Source: Bradyrhizobium forestalis (GTDB lineage Bacteria; Pseudomonadota; Alphaproteobacteria; Rhizobiales; Xanthobacteraceae). From it: a stretch of 64,000 bases of DNA. Below are positions 16,321 through 24,878 of the stretch, piece by piece (position 1 is the first letter of the stretch; each line of letters opens with the position of its first letter). Where the stretch lies: positions 62,001 to 126,000 of the forward strand of contig NZ_PGVG01000019.1 of NCBI RefSeq assembly GCF_002795245.1, written 5' to 3'. The notes below the pieces were generated by a model. It searched no databases. It saw nothing but the letters and a program-made list of their open reading frames with translations, and was not told the DNA's origin. Both the position numbers and the translations under genes were made by a program.

Positions 16321-19300
16321 TTAGCGGTGCAGCCACATGCGGATCGCAAGCAGCAATTGGTCGGTGTTGACGGGCTTGGCGAGGTAGTCGGACGCGCCGG
16401 CTTCCAGGCACTTCTCCCGGTCGCCCTTCATCGCCTTGGCGGTCAACGCGATGATCGGAACACGGGCGAAGCCCGGGTTCTCGCGGATCACGCCGATGGT
16501 CTGATAGCCATCCATCTGCGGCATCATGATGTCCATCAGCACGATCGCGATCTCCGGATTGGATTCGACCAGTGCCACCGCCTCGCTGCCGGTCGTCGCC
16601 GTCAGGACCTTCATGCCGCGTCGTTCCAGCACGCTCGACAGCGCGAATATGTTGCGGGCGTCGTCGTCGACGAGCAGGGCCGTCTTGCCGATCAGGTCCT
16701 CGTCGGAACTGTTCAGCTTCTCCAGCATGCGCTGCTTCTCGATCGGCAGCTCCGTGATCACGCGGTGCAGGAACAACGCAGTCTCGTCGAGCAGGCGTTC
16801 CGGCGATTCCACGCCCTTGACCACGATGCTGCGCGCCATGGTGTGGAGCTCGGCATCCTCCTCCGCCGAGAGCTCGCGTCCGGTGAACACCACGACCGGG
16901 ATGTTCGACAGCGCCTCGTCGTTGCGGATCTGGTCGAGCACCTCGAAGCCGCTCATGTCGGGCAGCCTGAGGTCGAGCACCACGCAATCGCAGGGCTGCT
17001 CGCGCAGCGTCGAGAGCGCGCCGGCCCCGGTATCCGTAGCCAGGATCTCGATGTCGTCGTGGTGCAGCAGCTCGCGGATCGAAAGCTGCTCGGCCTCGTT
17101 GTCCTCCACGATCAGCAGCCGCTTGCGTCGCGGCCGCGCATATTCCTTGATCTGCGTCAGTGCGGCCGAGACGCCCTCGGTCGTCGTCGGCTTGTTGACG
17201 AAGGAGAACGCGCCGCGCGCCAGCGCATGCTGGCGGTCCTCGTCGAGCGTAATGATCTGCACGGGGATGTGGCGGGTAAGCGGATTGTGCTTGAGCTGGC
17301 TCAGCACGGTCCAGCCGAGCATGTCGGGCAGGAACACGTCGAGCGAGACGGCGGTCGGCTGGTACTGCTTGGCCAGATCCAGCGCTTCGGCGCCGCGGGC
17401 GGCGATCAGAACCTTGAAGCCCTTGTCACGGGCCAGATCGACCAGCACGCGTGCATAGTGCGGATCGTCCTCGACGATCAGGAGGATGGTGTCGCCGGGC
17501 TCGAGCTTGAGCCGGTCGTCTGGAAGCTGCTCGATGACGCGCTGCTGGTCGGGCGTGGCCGGCTGCAGCGCCGGCGGCTGGCCGTATTGCTGTGACGCCG
17601 GCGCGGCGCGCGGCGCGAGTGTCGGGCCGGAATATTTCAACGGCAGGTAAAGCGTGAACGACGAGCCCTTGCCCGGCGCGCTGCGCAGATGGATCTCGCC
17701 TCCGAGCAGGCTCGCGAGTTCGCGGCTGATCGCGAGCCCGAGCCCGGTGCCGCCATACTTTCGGCTGGTGCCGGCATCCGCCTGCTGGAACGCCTCGAAG
17801 ATCAGCTTCTGCTTCTCCAGGGGAATGCCGATGCCGGTATCGGACACTTCGAAGGCGATCACGGCCGGCGCAGAGTTCAGCACCGGGTGATCGGTCCCCC
17901 AGCCGCCGACCGCGCCGGCGACCTTCAGGCGCACTTCGCCTTCGGCGGTGAACTTGAAGGCGTTGGAGAGCAGGTTCTTCAGGACCTGTTGCAGGCGCTT
18001 GGAGTCGGTGACGATGCTGCGCGGCAGGTTCGGATCGACGTCGATCTTGAACGACAGATTGCGGTTGTCTGCCTCGTGCCGGAACGGCCGGCCGACGGTC
18101 TCGAGCAGGTTCGCCGTCAGGATCTCCTCGGCGTCGACCGTCACCGTACCGGACTCGATCTTCGAGAGATCGAGAATGTCGCTGATGAGGTTGAGCAGGT
18201 CGGTGCCGGCGCCGTGGATGGTGCGGGCGAATTCGACCTGCTTGGCCGAGAGGTTGCCATCCGGGTTGTCGCTGAGCTGCTGCCCGAGGATCAGGATCGA
18301 GTTCAGCGGCGTGCGCAGCTCGTGGCTCATATTGGCGAGGAATTCGGACTTGTATTTCGAGGTCAGCGCGAGCTCGGTCGCCTTCTCCTCGAGCGCGCGG
18401 CGGGCCTGCTCGATCTCCTGGTTCTTGCGCTCGACTTCGACGTTGCGCTCGGCGAGCTGCTGCGCCTTCTGCTCGAGCTGGTCGTTGGTCTGCTGCAATT
18501 CGCGTTGCTGGGTCTGCAGCTCGCCGGCGAGCTGCTGCGACTGCTTGAGCAGACCTTCCGTCTGCATCGTCGCCTCGATCGAATTGAGCACGATGCCGAT
18601 GGAGTCGGTGAGCTGCTCCAGGAACGTCATCTGCGAGGTCGTGAAGGAGACGAGCGAGGCGAGCTCGATCACGGCCTTGACCTGGCCCTCGAACAGCACC
18701 GGCAGCACGACGAGGTTCTTTGGGGCGACGCGGAACAATGCGGAATTGATCGGCACCACGTCCGTCGGAATGTCCGCGACGACCCGCGGGCGCCTGTCGA
18801 GCGCGCACTGGCCAATCAGGCCCTCGCCGAATTGCAACACGCTTTGATAGGGATAGACGCCGTCGCTGGCATAAGAGGCGAGCAGCAGGAGCTGTGGATT
18901 GTCCTCGCTCTCGACCTGATAGATCACGCCGGTGTGGGCGTTTACCAGCGGCGACAGTTCGGTGAGCAGCAGCCGGCCCACTGTGGCGAGGTCGCGCTGG
19001 CCCTGCAGCATGTTGGTGAATTTGGCGAGATTGGTCTTCAGCCAGTCCTGCTCGGTGTTCACGTCCGTCGTGAGACGGAGGTTCGTGATCATCGTGTTGA
19101 TGTTGTCCTTGAGCTCGGCGACCTCGCCGCGGGCGTCGACCTGGATCGACCGCGTCAGGTCGCCCTTGGTCACGGCGGTCGCGACTTCCGCGATCGCGCG
19201 CACCTGCGAGGTGAGGTTGGCCGCGAGAAGGTTGACGTTGCCGGTGAGGTCCTTCCAGGTGCCGGCGGCGCCGGGCACGTTGGCCTGGCCGCCGAGCCGG

Positions 19301-22300
19301 CCCTCGACGCCGACCTCGCGCGCCACCGACGTCACCTGATCGGCGAAGGTTGCGAGCGTCTCGGTCATGTTGTTGATGGTGTCGGCGAGGGCGGCGACCT
19401 CGCCGCGCGACTTCATCGTCAGGTTCTGCTTGAGGTCGCCGTTGGCGACTGCGGTCACCACCTTGACGATGCCGCGCACCTGCTCGGTCAGGTTCGCAGC
19501 CATCAGGTTCACGGTGTCGGTGAGGTCCTTCCACGTACCTGCGACGCCGGGCACCTGGGCCTGGCCGCCCAACTTGCCTTCGGTGCCGACCTCGCGCGCC
19601 ACGCGCGTCACTTCGCCGGCGAAGGCGTTGAGCTGGTCCACCATGGTGTTGATGGTGTTCTTCAGCTCGAGGATTTCGCCCTTCACGTCGACGGTGATCT
19701 TGCGCGAGAGGTCGCCGCGCGCGACCGCAGTAGTGACTTCGGCGATGTTGCGGACCTGGGTGGTGAGGTTCGCGGCGAGCAGGTTGACGTTGTCGGTGAG
19801 GTCCTTCCAGGTGCCGCCGACGCCGGGCACGACGGCCTGACCGCCGAGCCGGCCTTCGGTGCCGACCTCGCGCGCGACGCGCGTCACTTCGGCGGCGAAG
19901 GAGCGGAGCTGCTCGACCATGGTGTTCAAGGTGTCCTTGAGCAGCAGGATCTCGCCGCGCACGTCCACCGTGATCTTCTTCGACAAGTCGCCGCCGGCGA
20001 TCGCGGTCGCGACCTCGGCGATGTTGCGGACCTGGGCCGTGAGGTTCGAGGCCATGAAGTTGACGTTGTCGGTGAGATCCTTCCAGGTGCCGGCGACGCC
20101 GGGCACCTCGGCCTGGCCGCCGAGCTTACCTTCGGTGCCGACCTCGCGCGCCACGCGCGTCACTTCGCCGGCAAAACCGTTGAGCTGGTCCACCATGGTG
20201 TTGATGGTGTTCTTGAGCTCGAGGATTTCGCCCTTCACGTCGACGGTGATCTTGCGCGACAAGTCGCCACGCGCGACCGCGGTCGTCACTTCGGCGATGT
20301 TGCGAACCTGGGCGGTGAGGTTGCCGGCCATCGAGTTCACGCTGTCGGTGAGGTCCTTCCAGGTGCCGGCCACGCCGGGCACGTTGGCCTGACCGCCCAG
20401 GCGGCCTTCGGTGCCGACCTCGCGCGCCACGCGCGTCACCTCGCCCGCGAAGCGGTTGAGCTGGTCGACCATCGTGTTCAGCGTGTCCTTGAGCTGAAGG
20501 ATCTCGCCGCGCACGTCCACCGTGATCTTGCGCGACAGGTCGCCGCCGGCGATCGCGGTCGCGACTTCGGCGATGTTGCGGACCTGGGCGGTGAGGTTGC
20601 CCGCCATCGAGTTGACGCTGTCGGTCAAGTCCTTCCAGGTGCCGGCGACGCCGGGCACGCCGGCCTGGCCGCCGAGCTTGCCGTCGGTGCCAACCTCGCG
20701 GGCGACGCGCGTGACTTCGCCGGCGAAGGCGTTGAGCTGGTCCACCATGGTGTTGAGCGTTTCCTTCAGCTGAAGGATCTCGCCCGACACGTTCACCGTG
20801 ATCTTCTTCGACAGATCGCCCTTGGCGACCGCGGTCGCGACCTCGGCGATGTTGCGGACCTGGCCGGTGAGGTTCGAGGCCATCGAGTTGACGCTGTCGG
20901 TGAGGTCCTTCCAGGTGCCGCCGACGCCGCGCACCACCGCCTGGCCGCCGAGCTTGCCTTCGGTGCCGACCTCGCGCGCCACGCGCGTGACTTCGCCGGC
21001 GAAGGCGTTGAGCTGGTCCACCATGGTGTTGATGGTGTCCTTCAGCTCCAGGATCTCGCCGCGCACGTCCACGGTGATCTTCTTCGAGAGGTCGCCGCCG
21101 GCAACCGCCGTCGTCACCTCGGCGATGTTGCGGACCTGCGCGGTCAGGTTCGAGGCCATCGAGTTGACGCTCTCGGTCAGGTCCTTCCAGGTGCCGGCGA
21201 CGCCGAGCACGTTGGCCTGGCCGCCGAGCCGCCCGTCGGTGCCGACCTCGCGGGCGACGCGCGTCACTTCGCCGGCGAAGGCGTTGAGCTGGTCCACCAT
21301 GGTGTTGAGCGTTTCCTTCAGCTGAAGGATCTCGCCCGAGACGTTCACCGTGATCTTCTTCGACAGGTCGCCGCTCGCGATGGCCGTTGCGACATCGGCG
21401 ATGTTGCGGACCTGCGCGGTCAAGTTCGAGGCCATGAAGTTGACGTTGTCGGTGAGGTCCTTCCAGGTGCCGGCCACACCCGGCACCTGGGCCTGGCCGC
21501 CGAGCTTGCCCTCGGTGCCGACCTCGCGCGCCACGCGCGTCACTTCCGAAGCGAACGAGTTGAGCTGGTCCACCATGGTGTTGATGGTGTCCTTCAGCTC
21601 CAGGATCTCGCCGCGCACGTCCACCGTGATCTTGCGCGAGAGGTCGCCACGCGCCACGGCGGTCGTGACGTTGGCGATGTTGCGCACCTGCGCAGTCAGG
21701 TTGCCGCACATCGCGTTGACGGAATCGGTGAGATCTTTCCAGGTGCCGGCGACGCCCGGCACGATCGCTTGGCCGCCGAGCTTGCCGTCGGTGCCGACCT
21801 CGCGCGCCACGCGCGTCACCTCGGAGGCGAAGGAGCGGAGCTGGTCCACCATCGTGTTGATGGCTTCCTTGAGCTGAAGGATCTCGCCGCGGACGTCGAC
21901 CGTGATCTTCTTGGAAAGGTCGCCATTGGCGACCGCGATCGTCACCTCGGCGATGTTGCGAACCTGGTTGGTCAGGTTGTTCGCCATCGAGTTGACGCTC
22001 TCGGTCAGGTCCTTCCAGACGCCGGTCACCTCAGGCACCTGGGCCTGGCCGCCGAGCTTGCCCTCGGTGCCGACCTCGCGCGCGACGCGCGTCACCTCGG
22101 AGGTGAACACGCCGAGCTGCTTGATCATGGTGTTGACGATGGTCGCCGACTGCAAAAACTCGCCGCCGAGCGGACGGCCATCGACGTCGAGCTTGACCGT
22201 CTGGAGCAGGTCGCCTTGTGCGACGGCTGCGACTGCGCGCGTCACCTCGCGCGTCGGCCACAACAGGTCGTCGATCAGCGTGTTGACGGAACCTTCCATG

Positions 22301-22614
22301 TCGGCCCAGGAGCCTGAGGCGAGGCCGAACTTCACGCGCTGGCGGGTCTTGCCTTCGCGCCCCACAACCTGGCCGACCAGCTCGAGTTGCTGCGCCATGC
22401 GCTGGTTGGCGGCGATGATTTCGTTAAGAGTGTCGGCAATCTTGCCGTCGATGCCGAGATAGTCGCCGCTCATGCGCACCGAAAAGTCACCGCTGCGCAT
22501 CGCCTGCAAGGCGAGCAAAAGCTCTGCCCGGGAATCCGGCTCCGTACCGTTGGTTTTGGGCTTTGGGACGCGACGACCGGAGCGTGATGCAGTTCCGGGA
22601 TCGAGGTCGCTCAT
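16321..22614 (-). CDS. Giant soluble hybrid histidine kinase with eleven HAMP-type repeats, GAF and three receivers
   Basis: 2097 residues. No membrane helix or signal at the N-terminus, so cytoplasmic. Order: degenerate HAMP-like units (about 30-195), eleven repeats of exactly or nearly 92 residues with a WKDLT core (first W near residue 200, last near 1120), a GAF domain (about 1215-1370), coiled coil, HisKA with SHELRTPLNS (His near 1428), HATPase with DTGIGIP near 1591 and GGTGLGL, then three receivers (about 1705-1825, 1833-1950, 1976-2095), each with its Asp and Lys. The repeat architecture resembles fungal group III (Nik1/Os-1) osmosensor kinases. Start MSDLDPG is chosen for its GGGGGAATCAGT ribosome site. 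An EcfG-like promoter lies upstream. Confidence 0.93.
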   Translation of the reverse strand: MSDLDPGTASRSGRRVPKPKTNGTEPDSRAELLLALQAMRSGDFSVRMSGDYLGIDGKIADTLNEIIAANQRMAQQLELVGQVVGREGKTRQRVKFGLASGSWADMEGSVNTLIDDLLWPTREVTRAVAAVAQGDLLQTVKLDVDGRPLGGEFLQSATIVNTMIKQLGVFTSEVTRVAREVGTEGKLGGQAQVPEVTGVWKDLTESVNSMANNLTNQVRNIAEVTIAVANGDLSKKITVDVRGEILQLKEAINTMVDQLRSFASEVTRVAREVGTDGKLGGQAIVPGVAGTWKDLTDSVNAMCGNLTAQVRNIANVTTAVARGDLSRKITVDVRGEILELKDTINTMVDQLNSFASEVTRVAREVGTEGKLGGQAQVPGVAGTWKDLTDNVNFMASNLTAQVRNIADVATAIASGDLSKKITVNVSGEILQLKETLNTMVDQLNAFAGEVTRVAREVGTDGRLGGQANVLGVAGTWKDLTESVNSMASNLTAQVRNIAEVTTAVAGGDLSKKITVDVRGEILELKDTINTMVDQLNAFAGEVTRVAREVGTEGKLGGQAVVRGVGGTWKDLTDSVNSMASNLTGQVRNIAEVATAVAKGDLSKKITVNVSGEILQLKETLNTMVDQLNAFAGEVTRVAREVGTDGKLGGQAGVPGVAGTWKDLTDSVNSMAGNLTAQVRNIAEVATAIAGGDLSRKITVDVRGEILQLKDTLNTMVDQLNRFAGEVTRVAREVGTEGRLGGQANVPGVAGTWKDLTDSVNSMAGNLTAQVRNIAEVTTAVARGDLSRKITVDVKGEILELKNTINTMVDQLNGFAGEVTRVAREVGTEGKLGGQAEVPGVAGTWKDLTDNVNFMASNLTAQVRNIAEVATAIAGGDLSKKITVDVRGEILLLKDTLNTMVEQLRSFAAEVTRVAREVGTEGRLGGQAVVPGVGGTWKDLTDNVNLLAANLTTQVRNIAEVTTAVARGDLSRKITVDVKGEILELKNTINTMVDQLNAFAGEVTRVAREVGTEGKLGGQAQVPGVAGTWKDLTDTVNLMAANLTEQVRGIVKVVTAVANGDLKQNLTMKSRGEVAALADTINNMTETLATFADQVTSVAREVGVEGRLGGQANVPGAAGTWKDLTGNVNLLAANLTSQVRAIAEVATAVTKGDLTRSIQVDARGEVAELKDNINTMITNLRLTTDVNTEQDWLKTNLAKFTNMLQGQRDLATVGRLLLTELSPLVNAHTGVIYQVESEDNPQLLLLASYASDGVYPYQSVLQFGEGLIGQCALDRRPRVVADIPTDVVPINSALFRVAPKNLVVLPVLFEGQVKAVIELASLVSFTTSQMTFLEQLTDSIGIVLNSIEATMQTEGLLKQSQQLAGELQTQQRELQQTNDQLEQKAQQLAERNVEVERKNQEIEQARRALEEKATELALTSKYKSEFLANMSHELRTPLNSILILGQQLSDNPDGNLSAKQVEFARTIHGAGTDLLNLISDILDLSKIESGTVTVDAEEILTANLLETVGRPFRHEADNRNLSFKIDVDPNLPRSIVTDSKRLQQVLKNLLSNAFKFTAEGEVRLKVAGAVGGWGTDHPVLNSAPAVIAFEVSDTGIGIPLEKQKLIFEAFQQADAGTSRKYGGTGLGLAISRELASLLGGEIHLRSAPGKGSSFTLYLPLKYSGPTLAPRAAPASQQYGQPPALQPATPDQQRVIEQLPDDRLKLEPGDTILLIVEDDPHYARVLVDLARDKGFKVLIAARGAEALDLAKQYQPTAVSLDVFLPDMLGWTVLSQLKHNPLTRHIPVQIITLDEDRQHALARGAFSFVNKPTTTEGVSAALTQIKEYARPRRKRLLIVEDNEAEQLSIRELLHHDDIEILATDTGAGALSTLREQPCDCVVLDLRLPDMSGFEVLDQIRNDEALSNIPVVVFTGRELSAEEDAELHTMARSIVVKGVESPERLLDETALFLHRVITELPIEKQRMLEKLNSSDEDLIGKTALLVDDDARNIFALSSVLERRGMKVLTATTGSEAVALVESNPEIAIVLMDIMMPQMDGYQTIGVIRENPGFARVPIIALTAKAMKGDREKCLEAGASDYLAKPVNTDQLLLAIRMWLHR
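19000..22100 (-). repeat. Eleven tandem 276-bp coding repeats (HAMP array)
   Basis: The kinase gene contains eleven direct repeats of 276 bp, each encoding a 92-residue unit with the motifs TWKDLT-x2-VN, LT-x-QVR-x-IA, GDLS-x-KIT, GEIL and REVGT. Neighbouring units alternate between an ELKDTINTM form and a QLKETLNTM form, giving a partial two-unit (552-bp) higher-order period that slips once near units 5-6. Identity between units is high, so this is a candidate for recombination and assembly collapse. Confidence 0.9.
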
Positions 22615-22756
22615 ACTGATTCCCCCGCAGGCGTCGGCCGAATCCGAGGCAAGACGCGTTTGGTCGAAATGAAATAGAGCGTCAGCCAAATTCGAAATCA
22701 AGCGCCAAGGTGCAGCGCTAGGAAATGGAACCCGCTTTGCTCAGCCCGGCTAAAGT

Positions 22757-22781
22757 AACGATGATCCTCCGGATTGGTTCC
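22757..22781 (-). promoter_or_regulatory. EcfG-like promoter upstream of the giant kinase
   Basis: Minus strand GGAAC (22781-22777), 16-bp spacer, CGTT (22760-22757): perfect match to the general stress sigma consensus. The start codon is at 22614, leaving a leader of about 135 nt. Confidence 0.6.
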
Positions 22782-22798
22782 AAGCCACTCAGAAGGAA

Positions 22799-23002
22799 AT
22801 GCAATCGTGGGCCCGCCGCTCTGCCAGCCCGCAGGCGCAAACGCCGACCACCGGGACGGCCAGCCGATCGAATCCGAGCGGCAGCGGCACGTCATCTTCG
22901 GGCGGCAAGGACGACAATGGCGATGCGGGCCGTGACAGGATGCCGGAGAGCGACCGCACGGTGCGGCCGCAGAGCCAGCAACATCACCCGAACGACAAAT
23001 AG
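22799..23002 (+). CDS. Small hydrophilic, low-complexity protein
   Basis: 67 residues, rich in Ser, Gly, Pro, Gln, Asp; no predicted secondary structure or signal. AGAAGGAA directly before the ATG is a strong ribosome site and is the main reason to call it. Short disordered proteins of this composition occur near stress genes in rhizobia. It is divergent from the giant kinase gene. Function unknown. Confidence 0.45.
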   Translation: MQSWARRSASPQAQTPTTGTASRSNPSGSGTSSSGGKDDNGDAGRDRMPESDRTVRPQSQQHHPNDK

Positions 23003-23006
23003 ACGG

Positions 23007-23528
23007 CTACTTGTCCGCCATGGTGCGCTCCGCGTCCCTGACCTGCGAGCGCAGCATCGGGAGCTGTTCGCGCGCGAACGCTGCGAGCGCTGTATTGTCG
23101 GGCGCCTTCAGATAGCGCTCAAGCAGGCTGATGATCGATTCGTATTCGGGAATCTGCGCGGCATAGAAGCTTCTGACGTAGGTTGGGCCATCCGACATTT
23201 CGGGCTCGACGAGGCTTGCGGTCGAGGATGTTGCTCTGCCGACGTGCAGTTCCGCGCCAATTGCCTTCTGGATCTCCTTCAGACTCTTGTCGCGCTTGGC
23301 CGCTTCCTCGGCGCGCAGGGCGGCGAGATTCTTCACCTCCGCATTGCCCTTGAGGTCGGTGTTCTCAAGAAGACCCTGTTGAAATCGGCTGAAATTGTAG
23401 ACGCTGCCGATAACCTCAGCCGCCGTCGGTGACGGTTCGCCAAGCTTTCGCTCGCCGGTGCTGTCGGCAAGCGCCGCGGTGCTGATGAATGCCTGGATGA
23501 TTACGGCAACAACTCGCATCGGCATCAA
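23007..23528 (-). CDS. Exported helical protein, DUF4142-like
   Basis: 173 residues: signal peptide (about 1-24, MMPMRVVAVIIQAFISTAALA) and a mature helical domain. The C-terminal half (YVRSFYAAQIPEYESIISLL and the FAREQLPMLRSQVRDAE helix) resembles DUF4142 periplasmic proteins, a ferritin-like four-helix family of unknown role. The match is by eye and incomplete, as the N-terminal half is less typical. The start could also be the ATG two codons downstream. It converges with the small + strand gene that ends at 23002. Confidence 0.65.
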   Translation of the reverse strand: MMPMRVVAVIIQAFISTAALADSTGERKLGEPSPTAAEVIGSVYNFSRFQQGLLENTDLKGNAEVKNLAALRAEEAAKRDKSLKEIQKAIGAELHVGRATSSTASLVEPEMSDGPTYVRSFYAAQIPEYESIISLLERYLKAPDNTALAAFAREQLPMLRSQVRDAERTMADK

Positions 23529-23612
23529 TGACGAACGACGTGCGAAGTTCCCCGAGCATTACGATCCGGTAAGCGGGTTGCGGCGCGAGAGTTCCGTCCC
23601 CACGTCCCCCAC

Positions 23613-23810
23613 ATGAAACAGTCTGACATCTTCAGGGATAACGCCGACAACTGTCTTCAGCTTGCCGAGCGAGCCGACGGACAACCCGCGCACAAGCGTT
23701 ATTCGCGCATGGCCGAAGCCTGGTTGGCGCTCGCGAACGAGCAGGATTGGCTCGATGGCGAAATCCCGCCCGTTTCGCTCCACATTGCTGCCCCGAAGCG
23801 AGGCGTGTGA
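23613..23810 (+). CDS. Small conserved protein of unknown function
   Basis: 65 residues, MKQSDIFRDNADNCLQLAER at the start, followed by a helical YSRMAEAWLALANEQDWLDG segment. This helix pattern (a DNADNCxxLAE...RMAEAWLxLAxEQ motif) is frequent in small rhizobial proteins without assigned function. No signal peptide or membrane span. It precedes a 43-codon membrane peptide gene. Confidence 0.7.
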   Translation: MKQSDIFRDNADNCLQLAERADGQPAHKRYSRMAEAWLALANEQDWLDGEIPPVSLHIAAPKRGV

Positions 23811-23913
23811 ATCCACGTGTGAGACCGCGCTCACGGAAGGCAAGCAACTGATTTGGGATCATCCGGGAACCGTCGATCGCGTCGATTTCCAGTTTCAGAA
23901 GGAGGTTTTGGCG

Positions 23914-24045
23914 ATGGCTCCACGTCTGGCTCTTCTTTCCCTCATTCTCGCCTTTGGCGTCTCGGTCGCGTTCGCGACAGTGACGACGGTGCGGCAGGTT
24001 CATCTCGAGAACGCATCTGCTGCTGTCCACGCGGCGCGCAGTTAG
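23914..24045 (+). CDS. Small exported or membrane peptide
   Basis: 43 residues, MAPRLALLSLILAFGVSVAF as a single hydrophobic segment, then a polar tail. An excellent ribosome site (AGAAGGAGG) lies 9 bp upstream of ATG 23914, which supports translation and rejects the longer frame from 23662. It may be a single-pass membrane peptide or a cleaved secreted peptide; it is not recognised. Confidence 0.55.
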   Translation: MAPRLALLSLILAFGVSVAFATVTTVRQVHLENASAAVHAARS

Positions 24046-24054
24046 CGCTACATC

Positions 24055-24079
24055 GGAACATTCGAGGCCGCAGTGCGTA
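24055..24079 (+). promoter_or_regulatory. EcfG-like promoter, one mismatch
   Basis: GGAAC (24055-24059), 16-bp spacer, CGTA (24076-24079), 36 bp upstream of the ATG at 24116. The last -10 base differs from CGTT. Confidence 0.4.
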
Positions 24080-24115
24080 AGCGCTCCGAGACACCAGGTG
24101 AAGCGAGAGTCCATC

Positions 24116-24319
24116 ATGGCCCATTCCGACCAAGGCATCGTCAAGGACAAGCGTGCGGAGGAGCAGCCGCGCGACAAGCAGCGTGCACAGTCCGTGCACA
24201 AGACGGATCCGAAAGGCTCGCCCTCGCGCGAAGCGACGCGCGATCCCAGGCTGAACGACAATAGCAAGACGCCAGGATCCGGCGTGATGCCGGACGGCTC
24301 GAGCGACGCGACAGGCTAG
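24116..24319 (+). CDS. Small charged, disordered protein
   Basis: 67 residues from ATG 24116 (MAHSDQGIVKDKRAEEQPRD), almost entirely polar with many Lys, Arg, Asp, Ser and Pro and no hydrophobic core. The composition fits stress-associated disordered proteins. GAAGCGAGAG upstream contains a weak ribosome site. A GGAAC-N16-CGTA element is placed as a promoter. Function unknown. Confidence 0.55.
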   Translation: MAHSDQGIVKDKRAEEQPRDKQRAQSVHKTDPKGSPSREATRDPRLNDNSKTPGSGVMPDGSSDATG

Positions 24320-24457
24320 TTCTCACGAGGAACGAATTCCCGCGAAGAGTCGGCGGATTGCTTTCGGTTGTCATGCCCCCGGTGCGCCGGAAGCAATCTC
24401 CAAGGACGGTCCTGGCACCCCGTGCCGGGGCCGTTTGCTTGTGGAAGGGGCTTCGCG

Positions 24458-24706
24458 TCAGCCGCCGCTGCCGCTCTCCGGATCCCCCTGAGTATGTCCG
24501 TCAGGCCCGCGGCCGAACACGCCGAAGCTGCTTGACTTCACGCCGGCGGCGGCATCGACGCCCACAGCGGCCAGTCCGAACTTGAGGAGCTCGCGGACTG
24601 CTGCCGCCCGCGTCGGCATGCGGTGTTTGAACCGGAAATCGTCAATGGCGGCCAACTCTTCCGGCGAGAGCATGACCTGAAGGCGCTCGGCGCGAAGGTC
24701 GTTCAT
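24458..24706 (-). CDS. Ribbon-helix-helix DNA-binding protein
   Basis: 82 residues from ATG 24706 (MNDLRAERLQVMLSPEELAA); a GTG at 24715 is an alternative start. The segment LQVMLSPEELAAIDDFRFKH followed by RAAAVRELLKFGL has the strand-helix-helix pattern of RHH repressors; the tail after residue 50 is Gly/Ser-rich and disordered. No toxin gene is adjacent, so it is not an obvious antitoxin. Its upstream region carries an EcfG-type promoter overlapped by a palindrome TTGAGTA-based operator, so autoregulation is likely (inference). Confidence 0.75.
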   Translation of the reverse strand: MNDLRAERLQVMLSPEELAAIDDFRFKHRMPTRAAAVRELLKFGLAAVGVDAAAGVKSSSFGVFGRGPDGHTQGDPESGSGG

Positions 24707-24720
24707 GGCGATCACGCAGA

Positions 24721-24747
24721 TTGAGTAGGTTGAGTAGTTTACTCAAC
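24721..24747. promoter_or_regulatory. Palindromic operator candidate of the RHH gene
   Basis: GTTGAGTA (24729-24736) and TACTCAAC (24740-24747) form a perfect 8-bp inverted repeat with a 3-bp spacer; a further direct copy TTGAGTA occurs at 24721-24727 and another at 24793-24799. The palindrome overlaps the -10 element of the EcfG-like promoter, the position expected for a repressor site. Confidence 0.6.
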
Positions 24748-24769
24748 GAACCAACTTGGCGGGAGTTCC
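24745..24769 (-). promoter_or_regulatory. EcfG-like promoter of the RHH gene, perfect consensus
   Basis: Minus strand GGAAC (24769-24765), 16-bp spacer, CGTT (24748-24745), 38 bp before ATG 24706. Confidence 0.65.
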
Positions 24770-24878
24770 GCCAGAGTCGGCAAACTCTCCAATTGAGTAA
24801 AAATATATAGCGTAATCAATGGGTTATATTTGAAACGTATCCTGCCATGGTGCATTTCTCCCCGAAAGGGAGAGAGGC

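Noticed and set aside
19000..22100. Regular repeats that could be taken for a CRISPR-like or satellite array
   Set aside because: The period is 276 bp, the repeats are continuous without spacers, and they encode HAMP domains.
17689..22317. 1542-codon open frame antisense to the giant kinase
   Set aside because: It mirrors the 276-bp repeats and has only repeat-derived, composition-biased sequence. The sense frame has intact kinase and receiver motifs.
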